Positions 58,950 through 60,035 of a stretch of DNA of 60,035 bases are shown in pieces. The stretch's first letter is position 1. Each line of letters starts with the position of its first letter. The notes under the pieces were generated by a model, which was not told where the DNA came from, ran no database searches, and was given only the letters and a program-made list of their open reading frames with translations. The DNA is taken from NCBI GenBank assembly GCA_944389585.1, contig CALXMW010000011.1:1-60035 (forward strand), written 5' to 3'. Origin of the DNA: an uncultured Kiritimatiellota bacterium. GTDB lineage: Bacteria; Verrucomicrobiota; Kiritimatiellia; RFP12; DVOR01. The translations under genes and the position numbers were made by a program.

Positions 58950-59675
58950 TTAGGGTTGGGCGGCGGCGCGTTCGAGGGACCATTCCAGGCCGTCCGGGGC
59001 CGTGGAGGCGAGGGGGGCAAGGGCGAAGATCAGGAGCGCGGCGCAGACGGCGAAGCCGGCCGTCAGCGTCTTCCAGGAGAAGGCCCGCGCCTGCGCCAGC
59101 GTCAGGAGCATCCCCGTCAGCAGGCCTTCGCCCAGGCCGATGGCCAGGTGGATGGGCTGCATCGCCGTCAGGAAGTCGCCCAGGCGCAGGGCGCTGACGC
59201 CCGAGAGCGCGACTTCCGCGCAGAGCGCCAGGGCGCCCAGTTGCAGGGCCGCGACGGAGGCCGCCAGCGCCAGGAGCATCGTCGCCAGCGGGGAATGGGC
59301 CTTGCCGCGGAAGGCCGTCGCCCCGCAGAGGCAGCCGATCAGGCCCATGTTGAAGAGGTTCGCGCCGTAGGCCAGGAAGCCGCCGTCGTCGAAGCCCAGG
59401 CATTGGACGAGGAGGATGGCCGCCATCGTCGCGAAGGCCGCGCAGGGCCCCAGCAGGGCCGTCAGGAAGACTGCGCCCACCAGGTGCCCGCTGGCCCCGG
59501 TGGCGGGGATGGCGCAGTTCAGCATCTGCGCGCCGAAGACGAAGGCGCCCGCGCCGAGCATCAGGGGCAGCTTTTCTTTTTTGATTTTGGGCAGGGCCGC
59601 GCCCAGGGAGGTCCCGGAGAGCCCCCACATTGTTGCGCCGACAGCCGTCGAGACCAAGGCGGATTCCATGTGCAT
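58950..59675 (-). CDS. NikMN/LarMN-type nickel ECF transporter S-component
   Basis: A 241-residue membrane protein of the CbiM/NikM family with a C-terminal NikN (PDGLE) segment. The start at 59675 is set by MHMESALVST, because the N-terminal Met-His of this family binds the metal; an AAGGAA site lies eight bases upstream. Conserved stretches are CAIPATGASGHLVGAVF, GGFLAYGANLFNMGLIG, and the final TAPDGLEWSLE. Its place ahead of larB-larC-larE points to nickel rather than cobalt. The ATPase and T-component of the transporter are not adjacent. Confidence 0.9.
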   Translation of the reverse strand: MHMESALVSTAVGATMWGLSGTSLGAALPKIKKEKLPLMLGAGAFVFGAQMLNCAIPATGASGHLVGAVFLTALLGPCAAFATMAAILLVQCLGFDDGGFLAYGANLFNMGLIGCLCGATAFRGKAHSPLATMLLALAASVAALQLGALALCAEVALSGVSALRLGDFLTAMQPIHLAIGLGEGLLTGMLLTLAQARAFSWKTLTAGFAVCAALLIFALAPLASTAPDGLEWSLERAAAQP

Positions 59676-59708
59676 GGACAGGTTCCTTTCTTTATAAAAC
59701 AGCCTCAT

Positions 59709-59739
59709 ACTATAAACTTTCGAGTATACTCCACGTCAA
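59709..59739 (-). promoter_or_regulatory. Promoter and possible operator of the nikMN-lar operon
   Basis: On the minus strand TTGACG (59734-59739) is followed by AT-rich DNA, with TTTATA at a 17-base spacing and TATAGT (59709-59714) at 19. A perfect palindrome GAGTATACTC (59722-59731) sits inside the spacer, where a repressor would block transcription. The regulator is unknown. Confidence 0.55.
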
Positions 59740-59779
59740 GCCTTTTCTTTGGCGGGTGCCGTGCGGCGGGGGGTGGACG

Positions 59780-59811
59780 AAAAAAGCCCCGGCGGGTGGC
59801 CGGGGCTTTTT
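59780..59811 (-). terminator. Intrinsic terminator after rpsA
   Basis: AGCCCCGGC (59785-59793) and GCCGGGGCT (59799-59807) form a perfect nine-base stem with a five-base loop, flanked by an A run and a T run. It lies about 20 bases after the rpsA stop and upstream of the nikMN promoter. Confidence 0.93.
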
Positions 59812-59828
59812 GGGGTGGCGCGGGGCGC

Positions 59829-60035
59829 TTACTTGTCTTGGCCGGGGCGCCATTCCTCGGAGGCGGCGAAGGCTTCCTCGAAGGCGTTGGCGAAGGAGCC
59901 GAGGGGCGCGGTGTGGCTCTCGGTCTCGGCTTCGGCCTCGGCGGTGAGGCGGGCGACCTCGCCTTCGTCCATGCCGACGGCCTTGATGGAGAGGCCGATG
60001 CGGCGCTCGTCGCGGTCGATCTTGACGATGCGGGC
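59829..60035 (-). CDS. rpsA: Ribosomal protein S1, C-terminal end (partial)
   Basis: The last ~68 residues of a protein that runs off the right edge. It begins ARIVKIDRDERRIGLSIKAV, the closing strand of an S1 (OB-fold) RNA-binding domain, and ends in an acidic Ala/Glu-rich tail (HTAPLGSFANAFEEAFAA) closing with GQDK. The phrase and tail are typical of the last repeat of ribosomal protein S1, though another multi-S1 protein is possible. Confidence 0.8.
   Translation of the reverse strand, partial: ARIVKIDRDERRIGLSIKAVGMDEGEVARLTAEAEAETESHTAPLGSFANAFEEAFAASEEWRPGQDK

Noticed and set aside
59700..59740. NikR operator in front of nikMN.
   Set aside because: One TCATAC-like half-site exists (59704-59709), but no GTATGA partner at the 16-base spacing NikR needs.

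Overview
The window is GC-rich, densely packed bacterial chromosome, mostly in long minus-strand blocks with overlapping (ATGA-type) gene junctions. The envelope genes (BamE-like lipoproteins, an AsmA-like protein, a Tat-exported DUF362 protein), [FeFe]-hydrogenase maturation (HydF), siroheme-type heme synthesis (AhbA/B), glycan-degrading GH84 and GH31 enzymes, a eukaryote-type hexokinase and nickel-pincer (Lar) genes suggest an anaerobic, host- or gut-associated Gram-negative. A member of the PVC superphylum (Kiritimatiellota, Lentisphaerae or Verrucomicrobiota) is plausible. That is an inference from gene content; no rRNA gene is present to prove it.

Layout. (1) 1-8187: a complete type I-C CRISPR-Cas locus read leftwards (cas3-cas5-cas8c with internal cas11c-cas7-cas4-cas1-cas2-leader-array). 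The array runs off the left edge, and five tandem palindromes sit between cas4 and cas1. (2) 8222-24042: a minus-strand housekeeping block holding recN, an aroK-aroB fusion, hexokinase, an AddB-like nuclease, an AhbA/B fusion, a thioredoxin-fold protein, cdsA, dxr, a mannose-6-phosphate isomerase, an AsmA-like protein, and an SAH-hydrolase-like protein paired with an SAH/MTA deaminase-like protein. (3) 24209-31193: a plus-strand block with clpX, nfo, an M16 peptidase, uppP, an SpoU methyltransferase, hydF, a SLOG-like protein and slyX. (4) 31194-36779: a fragment of a phage or conjugative element carrying one giant 'polyvalent' gene, cut off at its 3' end, plus the tail of a second gene. (5) 36780-45000: a polyferredoxin and DUF362 pair behind a GH84 glycosidase, and a large GH31 glycosidase. 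(6) 45120-49231: a prohibitin-like protein, a secreted DnaJ-type zinc-finger protein and an NtrC/NtrB-type two-component system. (7) 49256-56020: a YfhO-like membrane protein with three lipoproteins, then a polysaccharide flippase, a CapA-like protein and a PP-loop protein behind a strongly structured leader. (8) 56276-59675: nikMN-larB-larC-larE for the nickel-pincer nucleotide cofactor. (9) The 3' end of rpsA at the right edge.

The less ordinary parts are: the polyvalent protein, whose modules are punctuated seven times by an (N/D)-x-x-(F/L)-S-(V/I/L)-G motif; the leader at 56031-56161, which can fold into a long hairpin or pair with a Shine-Dalgarno-like sequence; the tandem palindromes inside the cas operon; the inverted repeat abutting the first CRISPR repeat; and the deaminase/SAH-hydrolase-like pair, which may be an inosine-type SAH salvage route. 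No intergenic stretch exceeds 300 bases and I saw no tRNA or rRNA gene.
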